This document shows positions 35,406 to 48,529 of a stretch of DNA of 64,000 nucleotides, in pieces. The notes under the pieces are model-generated. The model searched no databases, had not been told where the DNA came from, and saw nothing but the letters and a program-made list of their open reading frames with translations. Every line of letters starts with the position of its first letter. Positions within the stretch are counted from its first letter, which is position 1. Source of the stretch: Cephalotus follicularis. Its lineage: Eukaryota; Streptophyta; Magnoliopsida; Oxalidales; Cephalotaceae. The translations under genes were made by a program, and so were the position numbers. The stretch is from assembly GCA_001972305.1 (NCBI GenBank), contig BDDD01002119.1:80866-144865 (forward strand). The letters run 5' to 3'.

Positions 35406-36433
35406 GGTGACCTACACTTCCTCCCATACAGTGCCTCGTATGGGGCCATACCAATACTCGCGTGATAGCAGTTATTATAAGAAAACTCTATCAAAGGGAT
35501 ATGGTCTTCCAAGGTTCCAGCAAAATCGATCACACAAGCCTGAAGCATATCCTCCAGGGTTTGGATGGTACGCTCTGACGGTCCATCTGTTTGAGGGTGA
35601 AAAGCAGTACTAAGATTCAATCCCGTTCCGAAGGCTGTCTGGAATCTCTTCCAGAAGTTGTAAGTGAAGATCGAATCCCTATCACAAATGATGCTCACCG
35701 GAACACCGTGCAGTCTCACAATCTCCTTCACATATAAACGAGCCAACTTGCTCGCAGAATCAGGGACGTGTGTAGGCAAAAAGTGTGCTAATTTGGTGAG
35801 TCTATCAACAATAACCCACACGGCATTATGACGATGCCTAGTCAGTGGAAATCCAGAAACAAAGTCCATCATGATGTGTTCCCATTTCCACTCCGCCACT
35901 GGCAATGACTACAATAGTCCTACCGATTTCTGGTGTTCGGCCTTGACCCTCTGGCAAGTCAAACACTTCGCGACATATTCGGCTATCTCTCGTTTCATTC
36001 CAGGCCACCAGTAATCCCTCTTCATGTCTTGGTACATTTTTGTGCTACCAGGGTGAATGCTGTACTGAGATCTATGAGCCCTACGAAGTAACTCATTCTT
36101 CAACCCTGGTTCATTCGGAAGACACACACGTCCCCGAAATCTTAAGATACCATCGGCATGTATCCGAAAATCAGAGTCTGAGTCCAAATTATCCCGAATC
36201 TTTCGCAATTCAGGATCGTGTGCTTCAGCGTTCTTTATTTTGTCAAGAAAAACTGGTTGTACACTCATGCTAGCCATAAAGACTACAGGTGACTGATTGA
36301 ACGGAGACCACTCTTGGAAGTCTTCTAACATCTTCCATTGCGACACCATCGTACTGGCAACCATAGCCTTGCAAGTCAACGCATGATGCGACCACATTTG
36401 CTTTCCCCGGGTGGTACTAAATACTGCAATCAT
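35406..36433 (-). pseudogene. pol: Integrase of element A, zinc-binding and catalytic domains
   Basis: The HHCC zinc region is RRAHRSQYSIHPGSTKMYQD ending CLTCQRVK. One stop near 35906 separates it from the catalytic core, which carries the first Asp in MMDFVSGFP, the second in CDRDSIFT and the Glu in GPSERTIQ 35 residues later, so the DDE triad is complete. The core ends in [15 protein letters not shown] at the K' insertion. Integrase joins element cDNA to host DNA in the nucleus. Confidence 0.92.
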
Positions 36434-37544
36434 AATCGTTAAAGAACTCTACCCACCTGCGTTGCCTCGTGTTCAGTGTGTCCTGACAGAACAAGTACCT
36501 CAAACTCTTATGATCGGTAAAGATCCCAAACTGCGCCCCATAAAGATAGTGCCTCCACTTCTAAAGGGCGAAGATAATAGCTGCAAGTTCAAGGTCATGA
36601 GTCGGGTAGTTTTCTTCATACGGCTTCAGCTTCCTGGAAGCATAAGCGATCACCCTTCCTCGGTGCATCAGCATGCAGGCCAAGCCCTTACCCGATGCAT
36701 CACTATAGACTGCAAAGCCCTCGTTACCCTCAGGTAATGCCAAGATAGGAGCGGAAACTAACCGATCCTTCAGTTCATGGAAACTAGCTTCACAGTCTTC
36801 ATCCCAGACAAACAAGGTCTTCTTCTAGGTTAGTCTAGTCAAGGGCTCGGCTATCCTTGAAAAGTTCTGGATAAACCTCCTATAATACCTCGCCAAGCCA
36901 AGAAAACTACGTACCTCCGTCACATTCTTCTGCTGTGGCCAATCTCGTACCACCTCTGTCTTCGACGGATCCACCGCCAAACCCTCTCCAGATACAATGT
37001 GACCAAGAAAGATCACCCGGTCAAACCAAAATTCACACTTACTGAATTTGGCATACAGCTGCTGCTCTCGGAGAATCTGCAAAACCAACCTCGGATGGCA
37101 AGCATGTTCCTCCTCACTCCTTGAATATACTAGTACGTTGTCAATAAACACAATGACAAACTGGTCCAGGTACGGTCGAAACACATCGTTCATTAATGAC
37201 ATGAACGCAGCCGGTGCATTGGTAACACCGAAAGGCATCACGAGGAATTCGTAGTGACCATACCTTATCTGGAAAGCAGTCTTCCAAATATCTCCTTCCC
37301 TCACCCTCAACTGGTGATAACCTGACCTCAAATCAAGTTTTGAGAATATTCTCGCTCCTTGCAACTGGTCGAACAAATCCTCGATGTGGGGTAAAGGATA
37401 CTTGTTCTTGATAGTTGCCTTGTTCAACATTATGTAGTCGATGCAGAGCCTCATCGACCCATCCAACTTCTTGGCAAACAGTACAGGCGCACCCCACGGA
37501 GAAACACTGGGTCAAACAAAACCCTTATCGATCAGATCTTGTAA
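36434..37544 (-). pseudogene. pol: Reverse transcriptase and RNase H of element A
   Basis: RT motifs: [57 protein letters not shown] and FIDNVLVYS. The last should be FIDD: the second Asp of the active site is Asn here. Then [17 protein letters not shown] and [11 protein letters not shown]. RNase H follows with [10 protein letters not shown], the Glu in HDLELAAI, and TDHKSLRYL. Stops near 36825, 36555 and 36418. Both enzymes make cDNA from element RNA. Confidence 0.92.
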
Positions 37545-39391
37545 CTACAATTTCAGTTCCCTCAATTCTGCAGGAGCCATTCTATACGGTGCTTTAGAAA
37601 TAGGAGCCGTACCTGGTATAAGAGCGATAACAAACTCCATATTCCTCTTCAGTGGAAAAGATACCAACTCATCAGGAAATACATCCGAAAATTCACACAC
37701 CACTGGGATCTCCTCCAGGCTCAAACCCTTCTCTTTCCTCCGGTCAATTACATAAGCAAGATATCCTTCGCATCCTTTCTCGAGATACCTCGATGCACGG
37801 ATGAAGGATATAATCGGTGTAGAAAACCCCTTGTCTCCCTTGAACTGGAAAACAGTACCATCGGGCAGACGAAAATCAACCGTCTTGCTGTAGCAGTCCA
37901 TGTAAGCATGATGTGCTGACAGCCAATCCATCCCCAAAATAACATCGAAGTCGCGGATAGGCAATACTATCAAATCTGCATACAAGTAAATGCCTGCCAT
38001 AGACATCTCACAAATCCTATATACGGTATCTGTATACATGGAAACTCCAGCAGGTGTGCTCACATCCAAGGTATATGGCATACAGTCTGGGGTTACATCT
38101 AAACACGATGCAAATTTTGATGAAATAAAAGAATGTGATGCTCCAGGGTCCATCAACACTCTAGCAGAAAAACCATAAATATACAGTGTACCTCCAACGA
38201 CTAAGGTAGACTCCAGAACCTCCGTCTGTGAAAGGGTAAAAACTCTACCTTTCGCAATGCCCTTGCCAGTGTCCCTTCGCTGTGAAGGCCCTGCCGCGGC
38301 ACCGCTGCTACTCGTTGGTCCAGTAGGCGTTGTAGCCTGACTCTTCAGGCAATCTCTCACGGAATGGCCAGATGCCCCACACCTCAAACACAGTCCATTC
38401 ATCCTCCAGCAATCTATCTGTAAGTGGCCTTTATGACCATAGTGATAACAAGCTCCAGTTCTCGCATTACTCCCTTGGCTAGGAGTACCCTGTGTGGCAG
38501 TCTGCCCAGATCTGTTCTTCAATGATTTCGTTGGAGAACCACCGCCTTGCCATTTTGAAGAAGCTGGTCTCGTCGGGCTCTGTTTATTTTGTTGTGCTCG
38601 GGCCCTCTCTGCTCGGTCCTCATTGGAGATGCTCTCCAGCAATCTCGCTTTCTGAGTAACCTCCACAAAAGTTCCCAACTCCATAGCTCTGATCCTTGAC
38701 CGAAGATCCGGTCGCAGACCCCTCAGAAATCTCCGTATCTTCTTCACTTCATCAGCTACCAGATAAGGTGAATGTCTGGCTAGCTCCATGAACCTTACTT
38801 GATACTCGGTCACCGTCATTTCCCCCTGTCGCAATTCCAAGAGCTCTGTCTCCGGCGCTTCTGTTCAATCCGTGGAACATATGTCTCCAAGAACTCTGTC
38901 TGGAATCTTCCCCAAGTACTGTCAAGCCTCTAAGATTCCCATTTTGCCTTGACCATCTCCCACCAATGAGTGGCCTCACCCCATAGACGGTATACAGCAA
39001 ACTTCAGTTTTTGAGTGTCAGTACAGTCCATTAATTCAAAGATTTTCTCTAAGTTCTGTAGCCATCTCTCAGCCACAGTAGCATCAAGTTCTCCCCGGAA
39101 ACTAGGTGGATTCTGTCTCATAAACCTTTTGATGTCCCTCCCAAACTAGTTACTATCCTCTCCCGGGTAGTGATCGGGAGCTCTATGTTGCGGCCGAGCT
39201 TGCGCGTAGTACTGGCGCATCTCCTCCGCATTAGCCGTATTAAAGGCCATCTGTTGTTGAAAGTAATCCGCAATTCGGGTCATCGGATCTCTATCATCCT
39301 GGGGAACATTCATTCCTTGCGGAACATTCTATTCCTCTGGGGCATTGGCTCCAACAGCTCTATCCCTAGCACGTGTTCTCCTTCGGTCCAT
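37545..39391 (-). pseudogene. gag-pro: Gag-protease of element A
   Basis: The ATG on the minus strand at 39391 starts MDRRRTRARDRAVG. Stops near 39330, 39148 and 38930 and a frameshift near 38860 break the N-terminal half; from 38840 the frame is open for 431 codons. The Gag core has FMRQNPPSFRGELDATVAERWL, AVYRLWGEATHWWE, FLETYVPR and FLRGLRPDLRSRI. The first zinc knuckle has Tyr for the second Cys (CYHYGHKGHLQIDC); the second, CLRCGASGHSVRDC, is intact. The protease has VLMDPGASHSF and ILGMDWLSAHHA. It ends at APAELRELKL before the RT. Confidence 0.92.
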
Positions 39392-39487
39392 TTGTCCCTA
39401 TAAGAAGGACGACGGTTAGTCACGACTTTAGGAAAACAATTTATTGATTGCCAAGAAAAGTATCCTAGCTAAGCGTATATGGAATAT

Positions 39488-39499
39488 GCTCTGATACCA
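39488..39499 (-). other. Primer-binding site of element A
   Basis: Minus strand TGGTATCAGAGC, three bases inside the right LTR; initiator Met tRNA type. Confidence 0.92.
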
Positions 39500-39502
39500 C
39501 TC

Positions 39503-42246
39503 TGTCACACCCCGTTTTCCCAGAAGGCAACATTAAAGCGGTAAGGCAATCAACACAACATAATTCAGCTTATGCAATATTACGTATAAATGAAACCTTC
39601 AGTAGTAGAAGAAATAACATAAAATAAGCTGAATTTAAATATGTATCACGCATCCCATACTACGTGATACCCAAAAGTTTATATAAAAACCCAACATCAA
39701 AGTCGATCACCCATAAACGGAGCGTGATAATACAGTACGAAATAAAATAAACCACTGTATCCATCATTACATGACAGATATAAAACCACGTTACAATAAT
39801 CCAATTAACATAGTCATTGTTCATCAATCCAGTACATAAAATAAGAGAAACAATTCAGTGTTCTCCTTAAGTCTCCATGCGTGCTCCATATCAAATCCCA
39901 CTAAATCAATCTATTACAGTAGGGGTTAGCCTTTGTCCTCACTCGGCTAAGTGAATAAATTCTTAAATGCAGTTCGAGGTATATGATAATGAGTATCATG
40001 AATGAATGCATTATGATGCAGTACAGTATATATATCGCAGTATATATATCGCAGTGCATACATGTATAAAGTATATGCATGTTCACAGTACAGGTATAAC
40101 CTCATAACACTACATCGACACAAGCAGTAAGTATGTCCCAAAAGGAACCAGACAAACAAGTCATCATGACCGTCGCCACCTCCTGGCCCCAACGTCATGC
40201 ACTCTTACCCCATCCCCGTTTGTGAACGGTTTGGGGCAAGTCCTCCGTACAGGTTGCTTAGCACGACGGCTAAATAATCAATAGGTTATTAGCACAGCGG
40301 CTAATAATCAACAAACACAAACACCGTACAATACAACTCAAGCAATAAAATGTAATTACTTGATCAAATATATTGGTTTAAAATATATTACTCCGTTCTC
40401 AGGTTCTGATAAGTTATAAAACTTCAACAATAAAGTTTGATTTTGTAACCAATCCTTAAAACAGTTCTCCGTCTTTGGAAAATACTTTCCCCGATCATTT
40501 GAAAATATATCTATATTTGGCGAATATACATTTTCGCACAATTAATGATTATAATAATCATACAAGCTTTTCAAAATGGTTAACATTTTTTTAGCAATCA
40601 ACCACAATACAATTCATAGTTCAGTAATAATGCAAACATATGCTCAGAATGCATCTACGATCATTTCTAGAGTCGTTTCGGGTCTAACGGGTCCCATTCG
40701 AGTGAAACTTTTCCAAACAGAGTGATAAGTGTCGATGCTTATCCCCAGGGCGTCGACGTCTTTACTCTAAGGTGCCAACATTTCATACAGTTATTCCCAA
40801 GCATTTTTGGACCAAAGACATCGATGTCTTTATGATACCAGGAGGTATCAGTTTGCGAATCTTGATTCTAGGGGAAAGAATCCAGCCCTTAAACCTTCAT
40901 ATAGACGAATCTTACCCTCTCAAAGTTTAAGGCATGCTACTGGTTATCAGAATATGTAACCAGAACATCAATTCAAGAATAAACAGGCAGCCATAAGTGG
41001 GTATTTCACCACCCACAGTGGACACTATTGTTCTGGAATTACCCAGAAAACGCGTCGATGTTTTTACTCAAACATCGATGTCTTTCGCATTCACACATGA
41101 ACGCATCGACGTCTTTACGTAGGCGTCGACGTCTATTCAGCCCAAAACATCATTTCCATGGTTTTAACACACTAGATCATTACCAAACCATCCATCACAC
41201 AACCCAGCTCGAATATTCGTGTAAATTATACATGCATGGTTACTTCGTACATCATAGTAGTCATCACAATGGATTAAGAGATTACAATTCACCCATTAAC
41301 ATGTAATTCATCAATGGCATTCATTATCCTAAAACTCAAAATGCACGTATAAGAATCATCACTTTCCCCTACCTTGTTGTTCCAAGTTAGGAACTAGAAA
41401 GTCCACCTCTTTGTGTTCCAAGGGTTTCTCACAGCAGCTGCAAAGTCGTCCCAAGTTGCAATCCCAGGAGCTCCAAGGTCCAAGCTCCAAGTGCTCAACA
41501 ATGGTGGTTCTATCTTCTCTATTTCATTCTCTGTTCTGTCTCTTTTCTCACAGTGTTTAGCTGAGGAGGAGGGGAAGGAAGAGGTGTTTTATGCTGGAAG
41601 AAATCCTCCCCTTTTTCTCTTGTTTCACATGCATCCACACGCACCCATGTTCTCCTCTCTCTCCTTCCTATTTTTGGCTCTCTTTCCATTTTCTTCTGCA
41701 GGTTACAGGTGAAGAGATGGCACATCCCTTTGTATGCACCAGGTGAGGAACACGTTTTGGAGCATGCCTGGCAACACACCAGCATGATCAACACGTCGCA
41801 TTGTGCATGTCAAGATGCCTGAATGATGCCTCAAAAGTTGCCCCATTGCATGTTATTCAGTCAGTGTATAACGTGACAGATGTTCTTTTCAAAGACGTCG
41901 ACGTCTTCCATTAGACGTCGATGTCTTTTCCTCCTTCATACGAGGGTGTCGATGTCTTCGTCCACAGCGACGTGCATGTACATGCATTCACGTGCTCCCT
42001 TGTTCCCATAGGCATCGACGTCTTTCCAAAGACGTCGATGCGTTTACCCCAAAACTGCATCGTTTTGCCTCTGATTGCATTTTTTGACATTTCTTTAACA
42101 TCCCAAACATTCCCTCTTCCAAAATCTAACCTTTTAAATTTTGGAAAGCATCATCTAAGTCAGAAATTATGCCATTCTCTTTAATTCAATAATAAGATTA
42201 CACTTCAAATTGGAATGTTACAATAACGAAAATCTCGGGCGTTATA
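39503..42246 (-). repeat. 5' (right) LTR of element A
   Basis: 2744 bp. On the minus strand TATAACGCCCGAG (G to A at base 2) to GGGGTGTGACA. Motif arrays at 40729-41135 and 41897-42045; in the latter, cores at 41897/41917 and 42014/42034 are 20 bp apart. Confidence 0.94.
39911..41372 (-). other. Candidate leader intron in the A LTR
   Basis: Minus-strand donor CAAG/GTAGGGG at 41372, branch-like GCTAACCCC and acceptor GTAATAG at 39911. Same signals as in LTR I. Inferred. Confidence 0.4.
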
Positions 42247-42251
42247 GTGTT

Positions 42252-44536
42252 CCAGCCCTATCTTGACCAGTTTGTCGTTATATTCCTAGACGACATCCTG
42301 ATTTTTTCGAAGAGCATTGGGGAACACATGTAGCACTTGAGAATTGTATTGCAGACACTACAGAAGGAACAGCTATACGCCAAATTCAGCAAGTGCGAAT
42401 TTTGGCTAGATCATGTGACTTTCCTAGGTCACATAGTGTCAAGTGAAGGATTGTCGGTGGATCCTTCAAAGATAGAAAGTATTGTTGATTGGCCCCAACC
42501 GAGAAACGTTACTGAGGTTCATAGTTTATTGGGATTGGTTGGCTACTACCAAAGGTTCATCAAAGGGTTTTCGAAGCTTGCCACACCGTTGACACAGTTG
42601 ACTCAGAAGAAGTCAAGTTTTGTGTGGAATGATTCCTGTGAGGAAAGTTTCCAAGAGTTAAAGAGTCGGTTGATTTCGGGTCCAGTGTTAGTATTACCGG
42701 AGGGCAATGAGGGTTTTACTATCTATACTGATGCTTCTGGGAAAGGATTGGGATGCGTTCTCATGCAACATGGTAGGGTGATTGCATACGCTTCAAGGAA
42801 ATTAAAGCCGTACAAAGAAAATTATCCCGTACACGATCTTGAGTTCACAGCCATAGTGTTTGCTTTGCAGAAATGGAGGCACTACCTCTATGGTGCTCAA
42901 TTTGAGATCTTTACTGACCATAAAAGTTTAAAGTATTTGTTTTCCCAGAAGGAGCTCAACATGAGACAGAGATGATGGGTGGAATTCTTTAATGATTATA
43001 ACTGCAACATTCAATACCACCCAGGAAAGGCAAATGTAGTGGCAGATGCGCTGAGTTGCAAAGCTATGATTGCTTGAGCAATGGTTTCGCAGTGGAAGCT
43101 ATTGGAGGAATTTCAGAGATGGAATCCGTTCATGGTTTCCCGAGGAGTTATTGTGGCGAATCTGAGAGCACAACCGGAACTTCTAGAGCGTATTCAGACT
43201 AGACACTGATTTTGAGTTCTCCATTCATACTGATGGCATACTGAGGTTCCGAGGAAGGATAAGTGTTCCAGATGACGAGAGTATCAGAAATGAACTACTA
43301 CAGCAAGCCCACAAGTCAAAATACAGTGTTCACCCTAGAAGTTCCAAGATGTGGCATGACATGAAAAAGAACTACTGGTGGAGTGGTATGAAAAGAGAGA
43401 TTGCTGAATATGTAGCAAGATGTTTGACCTGTCAGAGAGTGAAGTCTAAACATCAGAAACCTGCGGGACTGCTACAATCGTTACCAGTGGTTGAGTGGAA
43501 ATGGGAGCACGTGACCATGGACTTCGTGTCAGGATTGCCGAGGTCACGGAATCAGCATGAAGCAATGTGGGTTGTGGTGGACAGACTTACTAAGTTTGCT
43601 CACTTTCTTCCAATGAACATGACGTATTCTATCGGGAAGCTGGCTTGATTGTATATCCGGGAGATAGTGAGATTGCATGGAGTTCCGGTCAGTATTGTTT
43701 GTGACCGAGATGCTAGATTTACTTCAAGGTTCTGGAAGAAGTTCCAAGCAGCAATGGTAACAACCTTGAACTTTAGCACTGCATTGCACCCACGGACTGA
43801 CGGACAGTCCAAGCGTACCATTCAGACTCTGGAGGATATGCTACGGGCTTGCTTGATTGATCTGGCACTGATTGAGTTATCCTATAACAACAGCTTTCAC
43901 ACCAGCATTGGAATGGCTCCCTATGAAGCCTTGTATGGAAGAAAGTGCAGATCGCCTATCTGCTGGGATGAGGTAGGTGAGAGACAAGTGCTAGGACCGG
44001 ACTTGGTACAAGAGACGATCGATAAAGTGGAGATAATCAAGAAGAGACTGCTAGCTACACAAAGTCGGCAGAAGAGTTACGCCGATAGCAGGAGGAGAAA
44101 GCTAGAATTCGAGAAGAGGGATCATGTTTTCCTGATGATCTCGCCTTCGAAAGGGATAAGCCGTTTTGGCCTCATGGGGAAGTTGGCCCCAAGGTATATT
44201 GGGCCTTATGAGATACTGGAAAGAGTGGGGGATGTGGCATATCATATTGCACTACCGCCTAGTTTGTCGGATGTGCATAACGTATTTCATGTTTCAATGT
44301 TACAGAAATACGTACCAGACCCATCTCACATTTTGAGCTACGACCCTGGATTCATCAGTCCTAGATTGTCTTATGAAGAAAGGCCGACGTGGATCGTGGA
44401 TCGAATGGAAAAGGTGCTGAGGAATAAGACTATTCCTATGGTAAAAGTGATGTGGCGTTTTCACGGAGCAGAGGAAGCTACGTGGGAGCGTGAAGACGAA
44501 ATGATGAAGACATTTCCTCACTTGTTCGAAATGTAA
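42252..44536 (+). pseudogene. pol: RT, RNase H and integrase of element B, C-terminal part of pol
   Basis: Resumes after A with YLDQF and FLDDILIF (active-site DD kept). RNase H has [16 protein letters not shown] and [10 protein letters not shown] stop lies at 42973, another near 43075, and a frameshift near 43200. The zinc domain has QQAHKSKYSVHPRSSK and CLTCQRVK; the core has MDFVSGLP and CDRDARFTS, but SKRTIQ where SERTIQ is expected, so the catalytic Glu is Lys. A stop occurs at 43646. The tail has [18 protein letters not shown] and a chromodomain-like end, [20 protein letters not shown] then EEATWERED. It stops at 44536. Confidence 0.92.
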
Positions 44537-44564
44537 GGGCTAAATTCGAGGATGAATTTTTTTT

Positions 44565-44577
44565 AAGGAGGGGGGAA
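44565..44577 (+). other. Polypurine tract of element B
   Basis: AAGGAGGGGGGAA directly before the 3' LTR. Confidence 0.92.
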
Positions 44578-47099
44578 TGTAATGACCTCTATTTTTAATT
44601 AATGTATATTGCTCCAATTTTAAATAAAATATACATTTTAATTGAGATTATTTGACCAATTATCATAAGAATTGTGATTAGTGAATGCTTGGGTTGAATT
44701 GAGATACGAATTGGTAAAACAAACTTAAGGAACCCTAAAATCAGCTAAACCAGCCGACTGTCACAGGGTAACAGCCGACTGGCTGATGCGTGGTGTAACA
44801 GTCGACTTCCTGTTAAAGACAGTCGATTGGAATGGTACAGAACAGGTGTCTGTGCATACATGTGAGACAGAGCAGAGGCAATGCATGATGGACAGGTGTC
44901 ACACGAGCCAGCAGCTGCCATCACATGCAAAGGGAGCGCCTTGCATGTACTCTGTAGACCTGCAACCTGCAAGACAGAAATTGGGAGAAGAGAAGAGTGA
45001 GAGAGAAGTGAACATGTGAGAGAGAGAAGGAGGAAGTGTTGAATGGAGAGTTAATGACTGAAAACTGGAATTGAGGGTACATTTTCCTTATAAACAGAGA
45101 CTGCCTGAGGGTTTGGTTGTTAGAAAACACTAAAGGAGAGAAAGATTATCTTGGAGCTTGCATGTTGAAGGATTAGAGCTCAAAGAAGGAGTTGAAGCTT
45201 TGATTTCTGGTAAGCTTCAAAATTTGGGATTATGGTTGAAATTGTAGGCTAACAGTACATACGGCTTACTTGTCTACTGTCCATAGTGTTAAAATTTAGT
45301 AATGGTAATGAAATTGGTTAAAAATGTGAATGTGAAGCTTAAGGAATTGTTGATAAGCCTCTAATTCGAATTATAGTTGTTGTTATAGTTATCTATAGGT
45401 ATATGCATACTGATTCCACTATATATATATACCTTCTGTAACATGCAAAGATAGATGATTGCTGGATTGGGAGTTTGAGTCGGTGGAGAGCATTGGGCAT
45501 TAAAGAGAGAGATCAATCCAATTTGACTTCGGGATAGCAATTGAGGTAGGGGTAATGACATGTTTTCGAAGATATAATGTGCATATCATGTGTCGATGAT
45601 TTCCTGTTTGATTGCATGTGTTGTTGAGTTAGTATTTTGGACACTGAATATGTATGCCCTGTTACGGCCTGCCTATTTCTGGGCAAAGCAGTTGACTGTT
45701 CTTCATGACAGTCGACTACTCAATCGAACCAGTCGACTGTTAAGAGCAAACAGTCGACTACTAAATCAAAACAGCCGACTGTTCTTGAGAGCAGTCGACT
45801 GTCCTGGGACAAATTTCTGATATAGGTACTGTTAGGCCTTAAATTGAATGTAATTACCCTGGCCTCCATATGGGATTACTGTAACAGTCAATCCTGGCCT
45901 TATATAATTACATATCAGAAATTAAACAACGTATGCACTCTTTATGCGAATTGTGCAAGACTGACTATGGTATGCTAATGACCTTATTGAAACCTTGAAA
46001 TTGCTACTGTCCCTTACTGTTTTTGTTGTATATGCTACTGTTACCATTTGTACATACTAGTTTGAGGGTTCATAAACACTACTGTTCCCTTACTTTCAAA
46101 GGATTGAACCAACTAAGTGCTATATGCACAATTAATGATTTCAACTATCATTTTCAAATGAAACCTAATGATTACTAATTTCCCTCCAATGAGAGGTATT
46201 GTTATTGTACTGAATATCGTTTTCCTCCTACGAGATGTACGATTACTGAATCGTTAAATGTTTCAAAAGAAAACAACCTTATTTTACATATAAACTTATG
46301 TAATATTACTACTGAATTGATTGAATTGATTGTCTATGCTATTGCCGTTAGTCGAGTGATAAGAGACATCACTGGCTACGGAGGTGGTCCTATGTGCCAG
46401 GAGTTGGCAGGAATACTCACCCAAACTGTCTACAATGTAGATCTTGATTGTTAAACTACCCGCTAATGTCGGTAGTAATTGACCTGATCTATCATCTTCA
46501 GAGTGAAGGGTGATAGATAGGTGGTGCACAGTTGGTGCTAGGAGTTAGCGACATGTGACACCCAAACCACTGTATTGATTGATTGTACCCTTGTGCGGTA
46601 TGCTTGAATTGTACTGTCTATGGCCACTTGGCATGATTGCTTATATATTGGAATACTTAAATACGTTATTTTAAATATAAAATGTCATACATGTTTCATT
46701 TATATATTCCTTATCATGCATTATTCCTACTTAGCCAAGTGAGGACAACGGCTAACCCCCTACAATTTCAGATTAAGCAAGGGCGTTCGGAAGGTGCTGC
46801 TGAAGCTTTTGGAGAGCTTCTTTTCTGCTTAAGGTTGTTATTCTTTATGTCGTATTGTATTTGTAATGAACGTTCACACTCCGTGTTGTTGTTTTACTTT
46901 CCTTATGTAAAAGGATAATTGCTGGTATTGTACGAGCACGTAGTATGGGCTGCGTGCGGATGACTTTTATTTTATAATCCGGCTTATGGAATGCTTCCGC
47001 TTATATTGTTGAATTGTTGAATGAAATGCTGGATTATTATTTATTCCTGATATCACCATATATGCTTGTCTTAACGGAATTGAAAGGCGGGGTGTGACA
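44578..47099 (+). repeat. 3' LTR of element B
   Basis: 2522 bp, closely similar to the 5' copy, with arrays at 44751-44832 and 45689-45801. Confidence 0.95.
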
Positions 47100-47104
47100 C
47101 CTTG

Positions 47105-48508
47105 CACACATTGCCATAAGCCAACCATACTTCAGATAACTGTCGAGGGTATTTGTGTCTTTGCTTGGCTTGCGGTGCTACTGATCATCTTATGAGAGAT
47201 TGTCCATGAGGTGCTCTTCGTAGAGGACCAACACATACATCACAGTCTCAGACACCTCAGGGGAAGACATCGCAAGGACAGTATGGTAGTGCACCATCAT
47301 CTTCTTATGGGGCTTCTCAATCCAAAGGGAAGCATGTTGTAGATTCTACACCAGCTATGCACACGGGATTCTTTGCTGTGGATCCAGATACTACATTCAA
47401 CTTTTTTACCTCTCAGCACAGATTCTTATAGATCCAGGTTCATCCTATTTGTTTGTCGCATCTCACGTTGTTTATAACATGGGGTTCAATTCTGAGTATC
47501 TACCATACCTGATGGAGGTCAGCACACCTCTCATCGAGTCAATGACACAGTGTGTACAGATTTTACATTAGAGATTGACTATCGTTTCTTACGAGCGGAC
47601 CTCATTGTTCTTCCCATGAAATATCTAGATGTTATTATGGGAATGGATTGACTTTCAATGCATTATGCTCATGTTGATTGTTATCAGAAGGTTGTAACCT
47701 TATATTTACCAGGTCAGCCACATTTCTAATTTGTCGGAACCTTTAAGCCACAAGTTACACCAGTGATTATAGCATTGCATGCAGATAGACTGTTAAGAGT
47801 AGGTTGCCAAGGATATTTGGGACACGTGCATGATACTGACAGATGGCAATCGAGACTAGAAGATATTCCAGTTGTGTGGAAGTTCTGAGATGTTTTTCCT
47901 CAAGACTTGAAATCATTGCCACCTAATAGAGAGACAGAATTTATTATTGATCTATTGTTGAGAATTGCTCCAGTTTCTAGAGCACCATATCGGTTAGCAT
48001 CGATTGAATTGAAAGAATTGAAATCCAATTACAGGACCTTCTTAACAAAGGCTTCATAAGAGTGTTTCGCCTGGGGGAGCACTGGTTCCTTTTTTCAAAA
48101 CAAGGATAAATCACTGCGGATGTGCATCAATTACCGGTAGCTCAACAGGGTTACAATGAAGAACAAGTACCCTCTACCGCATATCAATGAGTTCTTTGAC
48201 TCGTTGAGGGGTGCTGTAGAGTTTTCTGAGCTTGATTTGAGCTCGGGTTACCATCCGCTGAGAGTCAGACATAATGGCATTGCGATGACTGTTTTTAGAT
48301 CCCGATACAGTTATTATGAGTTTCTAGTTATGCCTTTCGATGTGACTAATGTACCTGCCACTTTTGAGGACTTGATGAACAGAATGTTCAATCCTTATTA
48401 GGATCTATATACAGTGGTTTTCATTGATGATATGTTGGTCTATTCTAAGACTGAGGAGCAACATGCCCAGCATCTTTGCACAGTATTACAGACTTTGAGG
48501 AATTATCA
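47105..48508 (+). pseudogene. pol: Zinc knuckle, protease and RT of element C
   Basis: Carries on from the gag fragment. It has CLACGATDHLMRDC (zinc knuckle), DPGSSYLFVASH (protease active site) and, after many stops and frameshifts, [42 protein letters not shown] and [15 protein letters not shown] of RT. It ends in LRNYH at the CACTA insertion and continues at 50974 in register if one TTT is removed. Confidence 0.85.
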
Positions 48509-48529
48509 TTTCACTACAGGAAAAATCAG

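Larger units (their letters stand above)
29216..42246 (-). mobile_element. Element A: Ty3/gypsy (Tekay/Del-like) retrotransposon in B, TSD GTGTT
   Basis: Minus-strand element with LTRs at 29216-33931 (holding solo LTR K) and 39503-42246, flanked by GTGTT at 29211-29215 and 42247-42251. The interior has gag, protease, RT, RNase H, integrase and a chromodomain-like tail in the order of chromovirus gypsy elements. Solo LTR K' splits the integrase C-terminus. Without nested DNA it is about 10.2 kb. As it interrupts B it is younger than B. Confidence 0.95.
24428..47099 (+). mobile_element. Element B: Ty3/gypsy (Tekay/Del-like) retrotransposon in C, TSD CCTTG
   Basis: LTRs at 24428-26938 and 44578-47099, both TGTAATGACCTC to GYATGACA or GTGTGACA. 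CCTTG flanks at 24423-24427 and 47100-47104. Interior order gag, protease, reverse transcriptase, RNase H, integrase and a chromodomain-like tail, so it is a chromovirus-type gypsy element. Element A splits it at 29216-42246; without A it is about 9.6 kb. Frameshifts and stops show it is dead. Confidence 0.95.
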
